A DNA stretch of 64,000 bases from Methanomicrobiales archaeon (GTDB lineage: Archaea; Halobacteriota; Methanomicrobia; Methanomicrobiales; JACTUA01), in the NCBI GenBank assembly GCA_029907705.1, contig JARYLJ010000003.1, forward strand, positions 28,552 through 92,551, read 5' to 3'. Positions 26,756-34,275 of this stretch are shown piece after piece; the first letter of the stretch is position 1; the number at the start of each line of letters is the position of its first letter. Below the pieces are notes generated by a model, which was given only the letters and a program-made list of their open reading frames with translations, ran no database searches and was not told the origin of the DNA. Made by a program: the position numbers and the translations under genes.

Positions 26756-27273
26756 TCGCGTTGTAACGTAAGGTGAGCGTGTCCCACAGATCCTGCATCA
26801 CATCCCTGCATCTCGGATGTTTCCCCACGTGGTTTTTAATAAATTCCGGTCGAGCGAATGGTTGTGGATCTGACGGCGATTCCTGAGGTATAGAATCATC
26901 GGAGATCGGGACGTGGTGCTCACTGGAAGAGGTGATCATTCTGCCCTGGGTTCAGGGCTGAGGATGCATCGTTTGGTATCTGCCCTGTGCAGTTTCACTG
27001 CCATGCCCCCTTCCCGCGGCCGGCCAGATCCGGTGCCATGCCCTCTCCCCTCAACGATACGGTGAGGGGCGCCCTAAACCATATCCTTCTGAAATAACCC
27101 ACGGGATACCTCAGTTGCAACGGGCAACTCTTCATCGGTGACCGGCGTGATACCCTCTGCTTCCGTCATGGTGGAACGGTATTCAGAGGAGAGTACAATC
27201 CGTGGAGGCAGATTCCGGAATCGCCCATCTTCCACATTTTTATTATCTGTGCCGATCGATAGACTCTACACGC
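26756..27273. other. Intergenic region, no gene recognised
   Basis: About 520 nt. A minus-strand frame at 26700-26939 includes CRDVMQDLWDTLTLRYNAIN, which looks protein-like and might be the tail of a decayed gene, but it has no clear start and overlaps the preceding gene. CATTTTTATTATC near 27234-27246 is the likely TATA box of the GNAT gene. Confidence 0.35.
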
Positions 27274-27717
27274 ATGCTGAAGAGACCAGCAATCGTGTTC
27301 AAAACGGTGAAGGAATGGAACCCCTTGGAGATCGTCCGGCTCTATCGCGCCGGTGGATGGTGGAGGGATGAATGGGATCCCTCCCGTCTTGCTGCCCTGA
27401 TGCAGGGGAGTTTTTTCTTTGTTCTCGCCGTCGACGCCGACTCCGGTGAAGCGGTCGGGATGGGTAGGGCGATCTCGGATGGTGCGTCTGACGCATACAT
27501 ACAGGATGTGGTCGTGCTCCCTGAATTCAGGGGGCAGGGCATTGGTTGCCAGATCGTGGAGAGGCTGATCAGCCATCTCGAGGGGGCGGGGATAGGGTGG
27601 ATCGCGGCGGTATCCAACCCTGATACCGAGGGATTTTACGAATCACTTGGTTTCAGGAGGATGATCGGTTTCGTTCCCATGCTCTACAGAGGTGCGGGTC
27701 ATGATCTCCCGGTCTGA
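27274..27717 (+). CDS. GNAT family N-acetyltransferase
   Basis: A 147-residue GNAT enzyme. The acetyl-CoA binding motif A is clear: YIQDVVVLPEFRGQGIGCQIVERL (Q/R-x-x-G-x-G/A form RGQGIG), followed by IAAVSNPDTEGFYESLGFR. The acceptor is unknown. Start chosen at the ATG at 27274, about 30 nt after the TTTTTATTATC box; the frame is open further upstream, but that part lies within the promoter. It overlaps the following DUF2156 gene by 26 nt, so the two are co-translated; both are GNAT-fold proteins. Confidence 0.85.
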   Translation: MLKRPAIVFKTVKEWNPLEIVRLYRAGGWWRDEWDPSRLAALMQGSFFFVLAVDADSGEAVGMGRAISDGASDAYIQDVVVLPEFRGQGIGCQIVERLISHLEGAGIGWIAAVSNPDTEGFYESLGFRRMIGFVPMLYRGAGHDLPV

Positions 27718-28603
27718 TTTTTCAGCTGTGACCCTCGAAGAGAAGGAGTTCTTCGACCGGCACTTTGCCGTGTACCCGCAATCCCACAGCGACAACACCT
27801 TCACGAACATGGTCTGCTGGATGCACTATGCGAAGTACGAATTCGCCAGCTCGAGGGGAAGCGTCGTACTGTCCAGCACCATCGCGGGGGAGAGGAGGTA
27901 TCGCTGCCCGATCGGCCCGCCCGACGGGGATCTCCTAGAGGAGGTGATACAGCTGGCTGCACTCGAGGAGAGCGAGTACCCGTTCATGGTGATGGGAGAG
28001 GAGGACAGATCCCGTCTTTGCGAGTTCCATCCCGAAATCCCCCTCGTGGAGGCCCGTGACCTAGCGGATTACGTGTACAGGACCACGGATCTGGCGGAGC
28101 TGAGAGGCAGGAGGTATCAGAACATCAGGAAGGAGGTGAACAGGTTCAGGCAGAAATGCTCGTATGCGGTGGAAGAGATCGGAAGGGAGAACATCGCCGA
28201 GGTGGATGATTTCCTCCGCCGCTGGTGCGACTGGAGAGACTGCGACTCCTACCCCGTCCTTGCCGCAGAAGAAGAGGCCGTCCTCTTCGCGATCCGTCAC
28301 TTCGCGAGGTTGAAACTCTCCGGGCTTTTGATCAGAGTGGATGGCGAGGTGGGAGCGATCTCCATCTTCGAGCCCCTGAACTGCGATACCATCGTGGTGC
28401 ATTTCGAGAAGGGCCTGCCAGACTGCGAAGGTATTTACAAGGCGATCAATATGGAGACGGCAATGAGGTTGAGGGAGAGGTACCCCTTCATCAACAGGGA
28501 GAGCGACCTTGGCATCATCGGTCTGAGGGTGGCGAAGGAGCGTTACCACCCGGCGCACATGGTGCCAGTATACCTGGTGAGAGGGAGCGATCTCCCGCAA
28601 TGA
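27692..28603 (+). CDS. DUF2156 family protein (GNAT-like, lysyltransferase C-terminal type)
   Basis: A 303-residue protein with the features of the DUF2156 group related to the phosphatidylglycerol lysyltransferase C-terminal domain: HSDNTFTNMVCWMHYAKYEF, YVYRTTDLAELRGRRYQNIRKEVNRF, then FEKGLPDCEGIYKAINME and INRESDLGIIGLRVAKERY. These proteins have two tandem GNAT folds and probably transfer an aminoacyl or acyl group to an unknown acceptor. The start is GTG 27692 or ATG 27701. Overlap with the GNAT gene suggests a two-enzyme modification unit. Confidence 0.82.
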   Translation: MRVMISRSDFSAVTLEEKEFFDRHFAVYPQSHSDNTFTNMVCWMHYAKYEFASSRGSVVLSSTIAGERRYRCPIGPPDGDLLEEVIQLAALEESEYPFMVMGEEDRSRLCEFHPEIPLVEARDLADYVYRTTDLAELRGRRYQNIRKEVNRFRQKCSYAVEEIGRENIAEVDDFLRRWCDWRDCDSYPVLAAEEEAVLFAIRHFARLKLSGLLIRVDGEVGAISIFEPLNCDTIVVHFEKGLPDCEGIYKAINMETAMRLRERYPFINRESDLGIIGLRVAKERYHPAHMVPVYLVRGSDLPQ

Positions 28604-28656
28604 GGTGGATATATGAGCACCGATTCCGACAGGAGAAAAATGAAGGAGAGTGGAGG

Positions 28657-29763
28657 ATGAAAAGCGATGTATTCTTCGCCGATATCCGTGCGAAAGGGGA
28701 GGGCGAGAATACAGGGAGCAAGATCGAGCGCCTCTTCAACAGAGCAGGCTTCGGCGATCTTATCGGAAAAGGAGACATCACCGCAATAAAGATGCATTTC
28801 GGCGAGATGGGCGGGGACTCTTTCGTGAGCCCCCTACATGTCCGGCATGTGGTCGACTTGGTCAGGGGTGCAGGGGGCATACCCTTCCTCACCGATACCG
28901 GGACCCTTTACAGGGGAAGCCGGTCGAATGCGGCAACGCATCTCGAGACGGCGATCCGTCACGGATTCGACTATGTTGTCGTTGGCGCACCGGTGATCAT
29001 CGCTGACGGACTCAGGGGTTCGAACTGGCGGGAGGTACCGGTGAAGGGCAAGCATTTCGAAAGAGTCAGGATTGCCGCCGACATCCTGGATGCATCGTGC
29101 ATGATGGTGATCTCCCACTTCAAGGGTCACATGCTCGCAGGTTTCGGGGGTGCCTTGAAGAACCTGGCGATGGGTTGCGCACCCCCCGCCGGTAAGAGGG
29201 AACAGCATACGGCAAAGGCGTTCGTACATGCAGAGCGGTGCCTCGGGTGTGGTATGTGTGTCGAGTTCTGCCCTGCCGGTGCTGCGGTACTCGATGGTGG
29301 TGTATGTAGAATCGATCGGACGCGGTGCCTCGGTTGCGGCGATTGCATGCGCGCCTGCAGAGAGAATGCGATCGAATTCGACTGGGACGTGGAGATCGAT
29401 CCCTTCCTCGAACGCATGGTCGAGTATGCGTGCGGTGCCATGACCGGGAAAGAGGGGCGCGTCGGTTTTTTGAACTTCCTTCTGAATATCACGCCGGACT
29501 GTGACTGCGTACCATGGAGCGACGCATCGATCGTGCCGAACATCGGTATCCTCGCCTCCAGGGATCCGGTTGCGCTCGACCATGCATCCTACGACCTCGT
29601 GAACTCCAGCCGGGGAATCGGTGGAACAGCCCTCCTCTCCGGCCTCAGCGAAGGAGAGGACAAATTCAGGGGGATGTGGCCGCATACCAACGGTCTTCAC
29701 CAGATCGAGTATGCGGAGGAGATGAGACTGGGATCGGCCTCCTACCGGTTGATCGAAGTCTGA
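28657..29763 (+). CDS. DUF362 protein with two [4Fe-4S] ferredoxin clusters
   Basis: A 368-residue protein. Residues 1-180 form the DUF362 domain (ITAIKMHFGEMGGDSFVSP, GGIPFLTDTGTLY, CMMVISHFKGHMLAGFGGALKN); residues 190-245 hold a two-cluster ferredoxin with CLGCGMCVEFCP and CLGCGDCMRACRE; the domain then continues (FLNFLLNITPDCDC, ASRDPVALDHASYDL). Such proteins are common in methanogens and anaerobes, with an unknown redox role. Start: ATG 28657 after GTGGAGG, though the frame is open far upstream. A second DUF362 protein is encoded at 62568. Confidence 0.85.
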   Translation: MKSDVFFADIRAKGEGENTGSKIERLFNRAGFGDLIGKGDITAIKMHFGEMGGDSFVSPLHVRHVVDLVRGAGGIPFLTDTGTLYRGSRSNAATHLETAIRHGFDYVVVGAPVIIADGLRGSNWREVPVKGKHFERVRIAADILDASCMMVISHFKGHMLAGFGGALKNLAMGCAPPAGKREQHTAKAFVHAERCLGCGMCVEFCPAGAAVLDGGVCRIDRTRCLGCGDCMRACRENAIEFDWDVEIDPFLERMVEYACGAMTGKEGRVGFLNFLLNITPDCDCVPWSDASIVPNIGILASRDPVALDHASYDLVNSSRGIGGTALLSGLSEGEDKFRGMWPHTNGLHQIEYAEEMRLGSASYRLIEV

Positions 29764-29766
29764 ATA

Positions 29767-30351
29767 TCAGTCCGCTTTCAGGCGCTTGAGAATCCAGGCG
29801 ATGTTCTGCCCGAGCGACTGCATCGTTCTGATCCCCTCCTCATCCCTCTCCACATCTCCGGGCTTCCATCCGATGCCGATATTCCAGTAGGTGGAGCCGA
29901 CCACGATCATCTGCCCGATCAGGAAGAAGTGATTGATTGTATCGAATGCATGCATGCCTCCTGCCCTCCTCACGGCAACAACGGCCGCACCCACCTTTCT
30001 TCTGAAGAGGTCCCCATTCACCCTCGCCACCATGCCCGAGCGGTCGATGAACGCCTTCATCTCGGCGGATACATCCGAGAAATAGGTGGGTGAAGCGAGG
30101 ATGATGCCATCCGACGCAGCCATCTTCTCGATGCAGCTGTTCACGATGTCGTTCCTGATGATGCACCTGCCGTCCAAGTTCTCCCTGCATTTCATGCAGG
30201 CCGTGCAGCCGCGGATCCTCTTTCCGGCAAACTGGACCATCTCGGTTCCGATCCCTTCCTGCTCCAGCTCCTGAAGGACGTATCTCACAAGCCTCGCCGT
30301 ATTGCCATCCTTTCGTGCGCTGCCGTTGAATGCGATGACCTTCATATCCAT
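29767..30351 (-). CDS. Iron-sulfur flavoprotein (NADPH-dependent FMN reductase family)
   Basis: About 194 residues: a flavodoxin-like fold with the FMN phosphate loop GSARKDGNTARLV at the N-terminus, the compact cluster motif CTACMKC with a further Cys at GRC (C-x2-C-x2-C-x7-C), typical of methanogen iron-sulfur flavoproteins, and SPTYFSDVSAEMKAFIDRSG. It probably moves electrons between ferredoxin and an oxidant or handles O2/H2O2 stress. Start at the ATG at 30351 (or 30345); the frame extends upstream to 30525 but that part is not family-like. Convergent with the DUF362 gene, 4 nt apart. Confidence 0.87.
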   Translation of the reverse strand: MDMKVIAFNGSARKDGNTARLVRYVLQELEQEGIGTEMVQFAGKRIRGCTACMKCRENLDGRCIIRNDIVNSCIEKMAASDGIILASPTYFSDVSAEMKAFIDRSGMVARVNGDLFRRKVGAAVVAVRRAGGMHAFDTINHFFLIGQMIVVGSTYWNIGIGWKPGDVERDEEGIRTMQSLGQNIAWILKRLKAD

Positions 30352-30460
30352 ACAGGAGAGAGGGCCGTTGATCAGTGATAAACCTGCAGTATCTGCCCTG
30401 TGCAACTGCGTCATTGATGACCAGCTGTGCAGAACGAATCCGCGAAACAGTTCAGATGGA

Positions 30461-30470
30461 TTTAAATATC
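30461..30470 (+). promoter_or_regulatory. TATA box before the Phe-rich mini-ORF and symporter
   Basis: TTTAAATATC with the ATG at 30501 lying 31 nt after its end. The core TTTAAATA is nearly symmetric, so it could also serve the divergent flavoprotein gene (ATG at 30351, about 110 nt away). Confidence 0.5.
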
Positions 30471-30500
30471 TGTTTGAGAAGAAGTACTCGTGTAGGACGA

Positions 30501-30572
30501 ATGACAGAAGAATCCAGCACGTCAAAAAATATTGCGATTCTGAACAGCTTCGGGTTCTTCTTCTTTAGTTAG
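30501..30572 (+). CDS. Putative Phe-rich leader peptide (23 residues)
   Basis: A 23-codon frame starting at the first ATG after the TATA box. The peptide ends in FGFFFFS, so five of its last seven residues are Phe (codons TTC, TTC, TTC, TTC, TTT), and the TAG stop overlaps the first bases of a strong hairpin. This arrangement is that of a bacterial amino-acid attenuator leader. It precedes the symporter accessory gene by 56 nt. Caution: the T-rich tract could instead be an archaeal termination signal that happens to read as Phe codons. Confidence 0.35.
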   Translation: MTEESSTSKNIAILNSFGFFFFS

Positions 30573-30598
30573 GGGACCGAACAACGTTCGGTTCCCCT
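30571..30598 (+). promoter_or_regulatory. Stable hairpin between mini-ORF and symporter genes
   Basis: AGGGGACCGAAC (30571-30582), loop AAC, GTTCGGTTCCCCT (30586-30598): twelve base pairs with one bulged T. It is not followed by a T run, so it does not look like a bacterial-type terminator; a T-rich tract lies before it (30555-30570). TTCGG at 30549-30553, inside the leader frame, could pair instead with CCGAA at 30577-30581, giving a possible alternative fold. Confidence 0.5.
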
Positions 30599-30628
30599 GA
30601 TATTGGCATTATACAGGCAGGAAAGATT

Positions 30629-30751
30629 ATGCTCGGTATCGACGATCCGCAAATCTGGCTTGGTTACCTCCTTGCGATAGGTTTCGCACTGTGGTGCCTG
30701 TTGTACGGACTGCTGAACTGGAACAGAGGGGAGGGCGGCGATGGCAGTTGA
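30629..30751 (+). CDS. Symporter small accessory protein
   Basis: A 40-residue single-span membrane protein (helix about residues 9-30, WLGYLLAIGFALWCLLYGLL) starting with MLGIDDPQIWLGYL and ending in a Gly-rich tail. This matches the small accessory protein that precedes certain sodium:solute symporters in archaea and bacteria. It overlaps the symporter start by 11 nt, so translation is coupled and the two probably form a complex. Confidence 0.8.
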   Translation: MLGIDDPQIWLGYLLAIGFALWCLLYGLLNWNRGEGGDGS

Positions 30752-32306
30752 CACACTCGTCTTCGCAGCGATCACCATTGTCTACCTCGTGGTGACCATG
30801 GCTCTGGGTTACCTCGGGTACCGGCATACCCGGGAGACGGAGGACTACCTCGTCGCAGGACGCCGGATACATCCGGCCATCCTCGCCCTCTCTTACGGAG
30901 CGACGTTCATCAGCACTTCAGCGATCGTGGGGTTCGGAGGTGTCGCCGGACAGCTGGGCATGGGTCTGATATGGCTGACGGTCTTCAACATCGGTGTGGG
31001 GATATTCATCGCTTTCGTCGTCTTCGGGACGAAGACACGTGAACTGGGACAGCGGATGAAGGCACTCACCTTCCCGGACCTGATGGGGAAGGTATACAGA
31101 TCCTCCTTCATGCAGTATGCAACAGCCGCGATCATCGTGATCGGTATGCCCCTGTACACCGCCGCCATCCTGATAGGCGGAGCGAGATTCATTGAGGAGA
31201 CGCTCAGAATCGATTATAATCTTGCTCTTCTCGGCTTCGCCCTGATCGTCGCAATCTATGTCGTCCTCGGTGGACTCATCGCCGTGATGTACACCGATGC
31301 ACTGCAGGGGAGCGTCATGCTCGTCGGTATGACGCTGCTCATCTTCCTCACCTATATCACTCTGGGGGGTGTGGTGGAAGCACATTCTGCCCTCAATGCG
31401 ATGAGCAATCTCGTGCCGGCGGCACTGAAGGCGGCCGGGCACACGGGATGGACGAGCATGCCTGCGCTCGGTTCACCCATATGGTTCACTCTGGTCACCA
31501 CGATGGTGCTGGGGGTGGGCATCGGCGTGCTGGCACAGCCGCAGCTGATCGTCCGTTTCATGACCGTGAAGGACCGGCGTTCGCTGAACCGTGCGGTCTT
31601 CGTCGGCGGCCCCTTCATTCTGATGATGACGGGCGTTGCCTTCACTGTCGGTGCGCTGACCAACGTATACTTCTATACAAACAGGAATATGACCGCTCTC
31701 GAGGTCGCGGGGGGTAACGTGGACAAGATCATCCCCGCGTACATCAACAGCGTAATGCCCGATATCTTCATCGTCATATTCATGCTCGCCCTCCTTGCGG
31801 CGGCGATGTCAACCCTTTCCTCCCTGTTCCACACGATGGGAACCGCGCTCGGCTACGATATCTGGGTCTATACGAGCGAGGGCAGGCCCTCTCTGGGTGC
31901 GAGCCAGCGGGGGATTGTGCTGATGATCCTCGTGAGTGTGCTTCTCGCCTACGTGATGCCGGGGGGTATCATCGCGAGGGCGACGGCGATGTTCATGGGC
32001 CTCTGCGCATCCGCATTTCTACCCGCGTTTGCATACGGCCTCTACGCGAAGAATCCCTCCACATTGCCGGCAAGGGTGAGCCTGATCACCGGTAGCCTCG
32101 TGTGGTTCCTGTATACCGTGCTCGTTCACAAGGCTGAATCCGAGATCCTCGGGATCTCGAAGGCGCTCTTCGGGACGGTGAGCATCCTGCCGATGCCCTG
32201 GCCGGTCGTCGATCCGCTCATCGTCGCGCTCCCCGCCTCCATACTGGCCCTTCTCATCGGGATACAGGTGGGAAAAGAAGGCAGGAGTGGGCGGATTCCG
32301 CAATAA
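30741..32306 (+). CDS. Sodium:solute symporter (SSS family)
   Basis: A 521-residue transporter with about 13 membrane segments, of the SSS/LeuT fold family that includes PutP and PanF. Family regions are RHTRETEDYLVAGRRIHP, the Na+-site area ALSYGATFISTSAIVGFGG, LAQPQLIVRFMTVKD and AAAMSTLSSLFHTMGTALGYDIW. The substrate (proline, pantothenate, acetate or other monocarboxylate or amino acid) cannot be told from sequence. It is preceded by its small accessory protein and by the Phe-rich mini-ORF and hairpin, which may control it. Confidence 0.9.
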   Translation: MAVDTLVFAAITIVYLVVTMALGYLGYRHTRETEDYLVAGRRIHPAILALSYGATFISTSAIVGFGGVAGQLGMGLIWLTVFNIGVGIFIAFVVFGTKTRELGQRMKALTFPDLMGKVYRSSFMQYATAAIIVIGMPLYTAAILIGGARFIEETLRIDYNLALLGFALIVAIYVVLGGLIAVMYTDALQGSVMLVGMTLLIFLTYITLGGVVEAHSALNAMSNLVPAALKAAGHTGWTSMPALGSPIWFTLVTTMVLGVGIGVLAQPQLIVRFMTVKDRRSLNRAVFVGGPFILMMTGVAFTVGALTNVYFYTNRNMTALEVAGGNVDKIIPAYINSVMPDIFIVIFMLALLAAAMSTLSSLFHTMGTALGYDIWVYTSEGRPSLGASQRGIVLMILVSVLLAYVMPGGIIARATAMFMGLCASAFLPAFAYGLYAKNPSTLPARVSLITGSLVWFLYTVLVHKAESEILGISKALFGTVSILPMPWPVVDPLIVALPASILALLIGIQVGKEGRSGRIPQ

Positions 32307-32668
32307 AACCCCATTTGCGATGCAGGCAGCCTGTGGTCCGATATCGGGGCGGGAGGAGTGATCGACCCTATTCGGGTCACGATTCAACCGCCCCTGACTC
32401 CTTTTCATGGTATGCCAGTACATGCCCCCGAGGCGCCGGCGACCCGCATATGGGATGGCCTGTCGACGGTTCACACGGATTGAGGTTGAATTATGCAGGG
32501 GTACCCATGACGATACCTGAGAAAACACCGTCCGCGACGTTCATGCCTAACCCATGGTCGATGAGGCTTCTTTCGCCATACGTGCCATCCCCTCACTGCT
32601 TCATCCGGAGCAGGACGACAAATAACGGAAACCGCCAGTTATTTTTATCCTGACCGAAAGTCTGATCT
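32307..32668. other. Intergenic region, no gene recognised
   Basis: About 360 nt after the symporter. The only feature is CAGTTATTTTTATCC at about 32636-32650, a probable TATA box for the gene at 32669. Confidence 0.4.
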
Positions 32669-33019
32669 ATGGATCTCCTGTCGATGAAATGCACACCGCT
32701 GCAGCCCAGCACCCAGCCCCTGACGAGAAAGGAGATCAAGGCATTGATGCCGCAGATCCCTGACTGGTCGCTCGACGAGGGGCACTTGGTGACCAGGTAC
32801 GACTGCAGGGATTTTGCTGAATGCATCAGAATCTTCGGCGAGGTGATCGCCATCGCGATGGAAGAGGGGCATTTCCCCGATATATGCATCAGCCGGTCGC
32901 GTTACGTGGATGTCCTTCTCTATACATACGCGATCGGTGGCCTCTCGCTGAACGACTTTATTCTCGCCGCCAGGATCTCCGGGCGCACGCGGAGAGATCC
33001 TGGTGCATCAGCCCTTTAA
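32669..33019 (+). CDS. Pterin-4a-carbinolamine dehydratase-like protein
   Basis: A 116-residue protein matching the PCD/DCoH fold: TRKEIKALMPQIPDWSLDEGHLVTRY, FGEVIAIAMEEGHFPDICISRSRYVDVLLYTYAIGGLSLNDFILAARI. The family motif is E-x-x-x-H-[HN]-P; here GHFPD replaces the second His by Phe, so classical dehydratase activity is uncertain. Archaeal homologues may work on methanopterin-related or molybdopterin cofactors. It converges with the thioredoxin gene with a 12-nt overlap. Confidence 0.82.
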   Translation: MDLLSMKCTPLQPSTQPLTRKEIKALMPQIPDWSLDEGHLVTRYDCRDFAECIRIFGEVIAIAMEEGHFPDICISRSRYVDVLLYTYAIGGLSLNDFILAARISGRTRRDPGASAL

Positions 33020-33439
33020 TCTAAAGTTGCTCATGATGCGCGCCCTGATCATCTCCTTCGGATACGCGCCGATCACCCTGTCGACGAGCCGGCCGTTCGC
33101 AAAGAGGAGGAGCGTTGGTATGGCGGAGATGCCGAACTGACCGGCGATTTGAGGATTTTCGTCCGTATTGCACTTCCCGAACGCCACTCTTCCCCTGAAT
33201 TCGGATGCGAGTTCCTCGACGATGGGCGATATGGTCCTGCAGGGGCCGCACCATTCTGCCCAGAAATCCAGGAGTACAAACCGATTCTCTTTGAGAATCT
33301 CGGAAAAATTACTTCCATTCACCACGATGACGTCAGGCTTTTTCTTCGTCTCCATCGCCTTCATCATCTCCTGCAACCGCTTCTCCCTCAATTGCCGGAG
33401 TTCGTCGTCCATATGGATCAGCTCTCCCTCTTCGGTCAT
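33008..33439 (-). CDS. Thioredoxin with charged helical N-terminal extension
   Basis: A 143-residue thioredoxin. The active site WCGPC lies in FWAEWCGPCRTISPIVEEL, and the cis-Pro is in SAIPTLLLF. The first 35 residues (MDDELRQLREKRLQEMMKA) form a charged helix similar to the N-terminal helix of PDCD5-type DNA-binding proteins and seen in some archaeal thioredoxins; it may mediate partner binding. The frame starts at 33439, with an alternative ATG 27 nt further in. GGTATTATAG at about 33467-33476 is a TATA candidate. Confidence 0.9.
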   Translation of the reverse strand: MTEEGELIHMDDELRQLREKRLQEMMKAMETKKKPDVIVVNGSNFSEILKENRFVLLDFWAEWCGPCRTISPIVEELASEFRGRVAFGKCNTDENPQIAGQFGISAIPTLLLFANGRLVDRVIGAYPKEMIRARIMSNFRLKG

Positions 33440-33507
33440 TAAAATGAGATATGTGCTGGCTGGGGCAAACTATAATACCCAATAATGGAAAAATATACCG
33501 CTTGCAC

Positions 33508-33582
33508 AGCGAGGTGGGGTAGTCAGGACATCCCGACGGGCTCATAACCCGTAGATCGATGGTTCAAATCCATCCCTCGCTA
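33508..33582 (+). tRNA. Initiator tRNA-Met (anticodon CAT)
   Basis: Acceptor stem AGCGAGG/CCTCGCT with the A1-U72 pair and an anticodon stem ACGGG/CCCGT with three consecutive G-C pairs next to loop CTCATAA; both are archaeal initiator hallmarks. T arm GATGG/CCATC with TTCAAAT. No encoded CCA. AAAATATAC at about 33490-33498 is the TATA box. Confidence 0.93.
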
Positions 33583-33592
33583 TACATTCTAT

Positions 33593-34270
33593 TTACGTCT
33601 TTCTCGCTGCGATGACAGTGAAGGTCCTGTTTTTATATATGGTGTCGATCTCTGTAAAACCGCTCTCTTTGAGCCACTGAAGCTGAAGGGATAGTCTGTC
33701 ATTCCTGTCCAGCTCGTCCCTCCTCCTGCAGATCTCCGCCCTCTCTGCGTCGGTGAGCGGGCCTTTCTCGAGGAAATCGTTCCAATACTGAAGATACATA
33801 CGTTCGAAGAACTCTGTCTCACCTCTCGTTTGATCAGCATTGACGAACATCCCCCCTTTTACAAGCGATCGGTAAATCCGCACGAAGAGATCCCTCTTCT
33901 TCTCCGGCGCAAGATGATGGATCGAGAGGGCAGAACAGACGAGATCGTACGGACCTCCGAGAGGACATCGGCTGTAATCAGCAGTGATGTAGCGGATACT
34001 GCCTGCATCGGCGAGGCGCCTTCTCGCCACATCCAGCATCCTCTCCGAGAGATCGATCAGTGCGATCTCTGCATCCGGATACTTCTGCAGCAGGTGTGCG
34101 CTCAAAAGGCCGGTGCCGGCCCCGAGATCGAGGATGGCGGGGGCCTTCTTCTCCGATGAAGCCGCGGAGACCGCCGCTTCATAGAAGTCACGGAGATGCG
34201 GTATCACATGTTCCCGCTGTGCATCGTACTCCCGCGCTCCCCGATCGAACGCCTCCCATACGTCTTTCAT
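33593..34270 (-). CDS. SAM-dependent methyltransferase (class I)
   Basis: About 225 residues with a Rossmann methyltransferase core: motif I ILDLGAGTGLLSAHLL, acidic end of strand 2 in IALIDLSERML, motif II DLVCSALSIHHL, and motif III LVKGGMFVNADQ. The substrate is unknown. The ATG at 34270 is used because it overlaps nothing essential and gives the family-like start MKDVWEAFDRGAREYD; the frame is open upstream into purF. It lies 5 nt after the purF stop, thus last in the LSm-eL37-purF operon. Confidence 0.85.
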   Translation of the reverse strand: MKDVWEAFDRGAREYDAQREHVIPHLRDFYEAAVSAASSEKKAPAILDLGAGTGLLSAHLLQKYPDAEIALIDLSERMLDVARRRLADAGSIRYITADYSRCPLGGPYDLVCSALSIHHLAPEKKRDLFVRIYRSLVKGGMFVNADQTRGETEFFERMYLQYWNDFLEKGPLTDAERAEICRRRDELDRNDRLSLQLQWLKESGFTEIDTIYKNRTFTVIAARKT

Positions 34271-34275
34271 ATCGT

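Noticed and set aside
28834..29700. Minus-strand frame of about 290 codons opposite the DUF362-ferredoxin gene
   Set aside because: The plus strand has clear ferredoxin and DUF362 motifs; the reverse frame has none.
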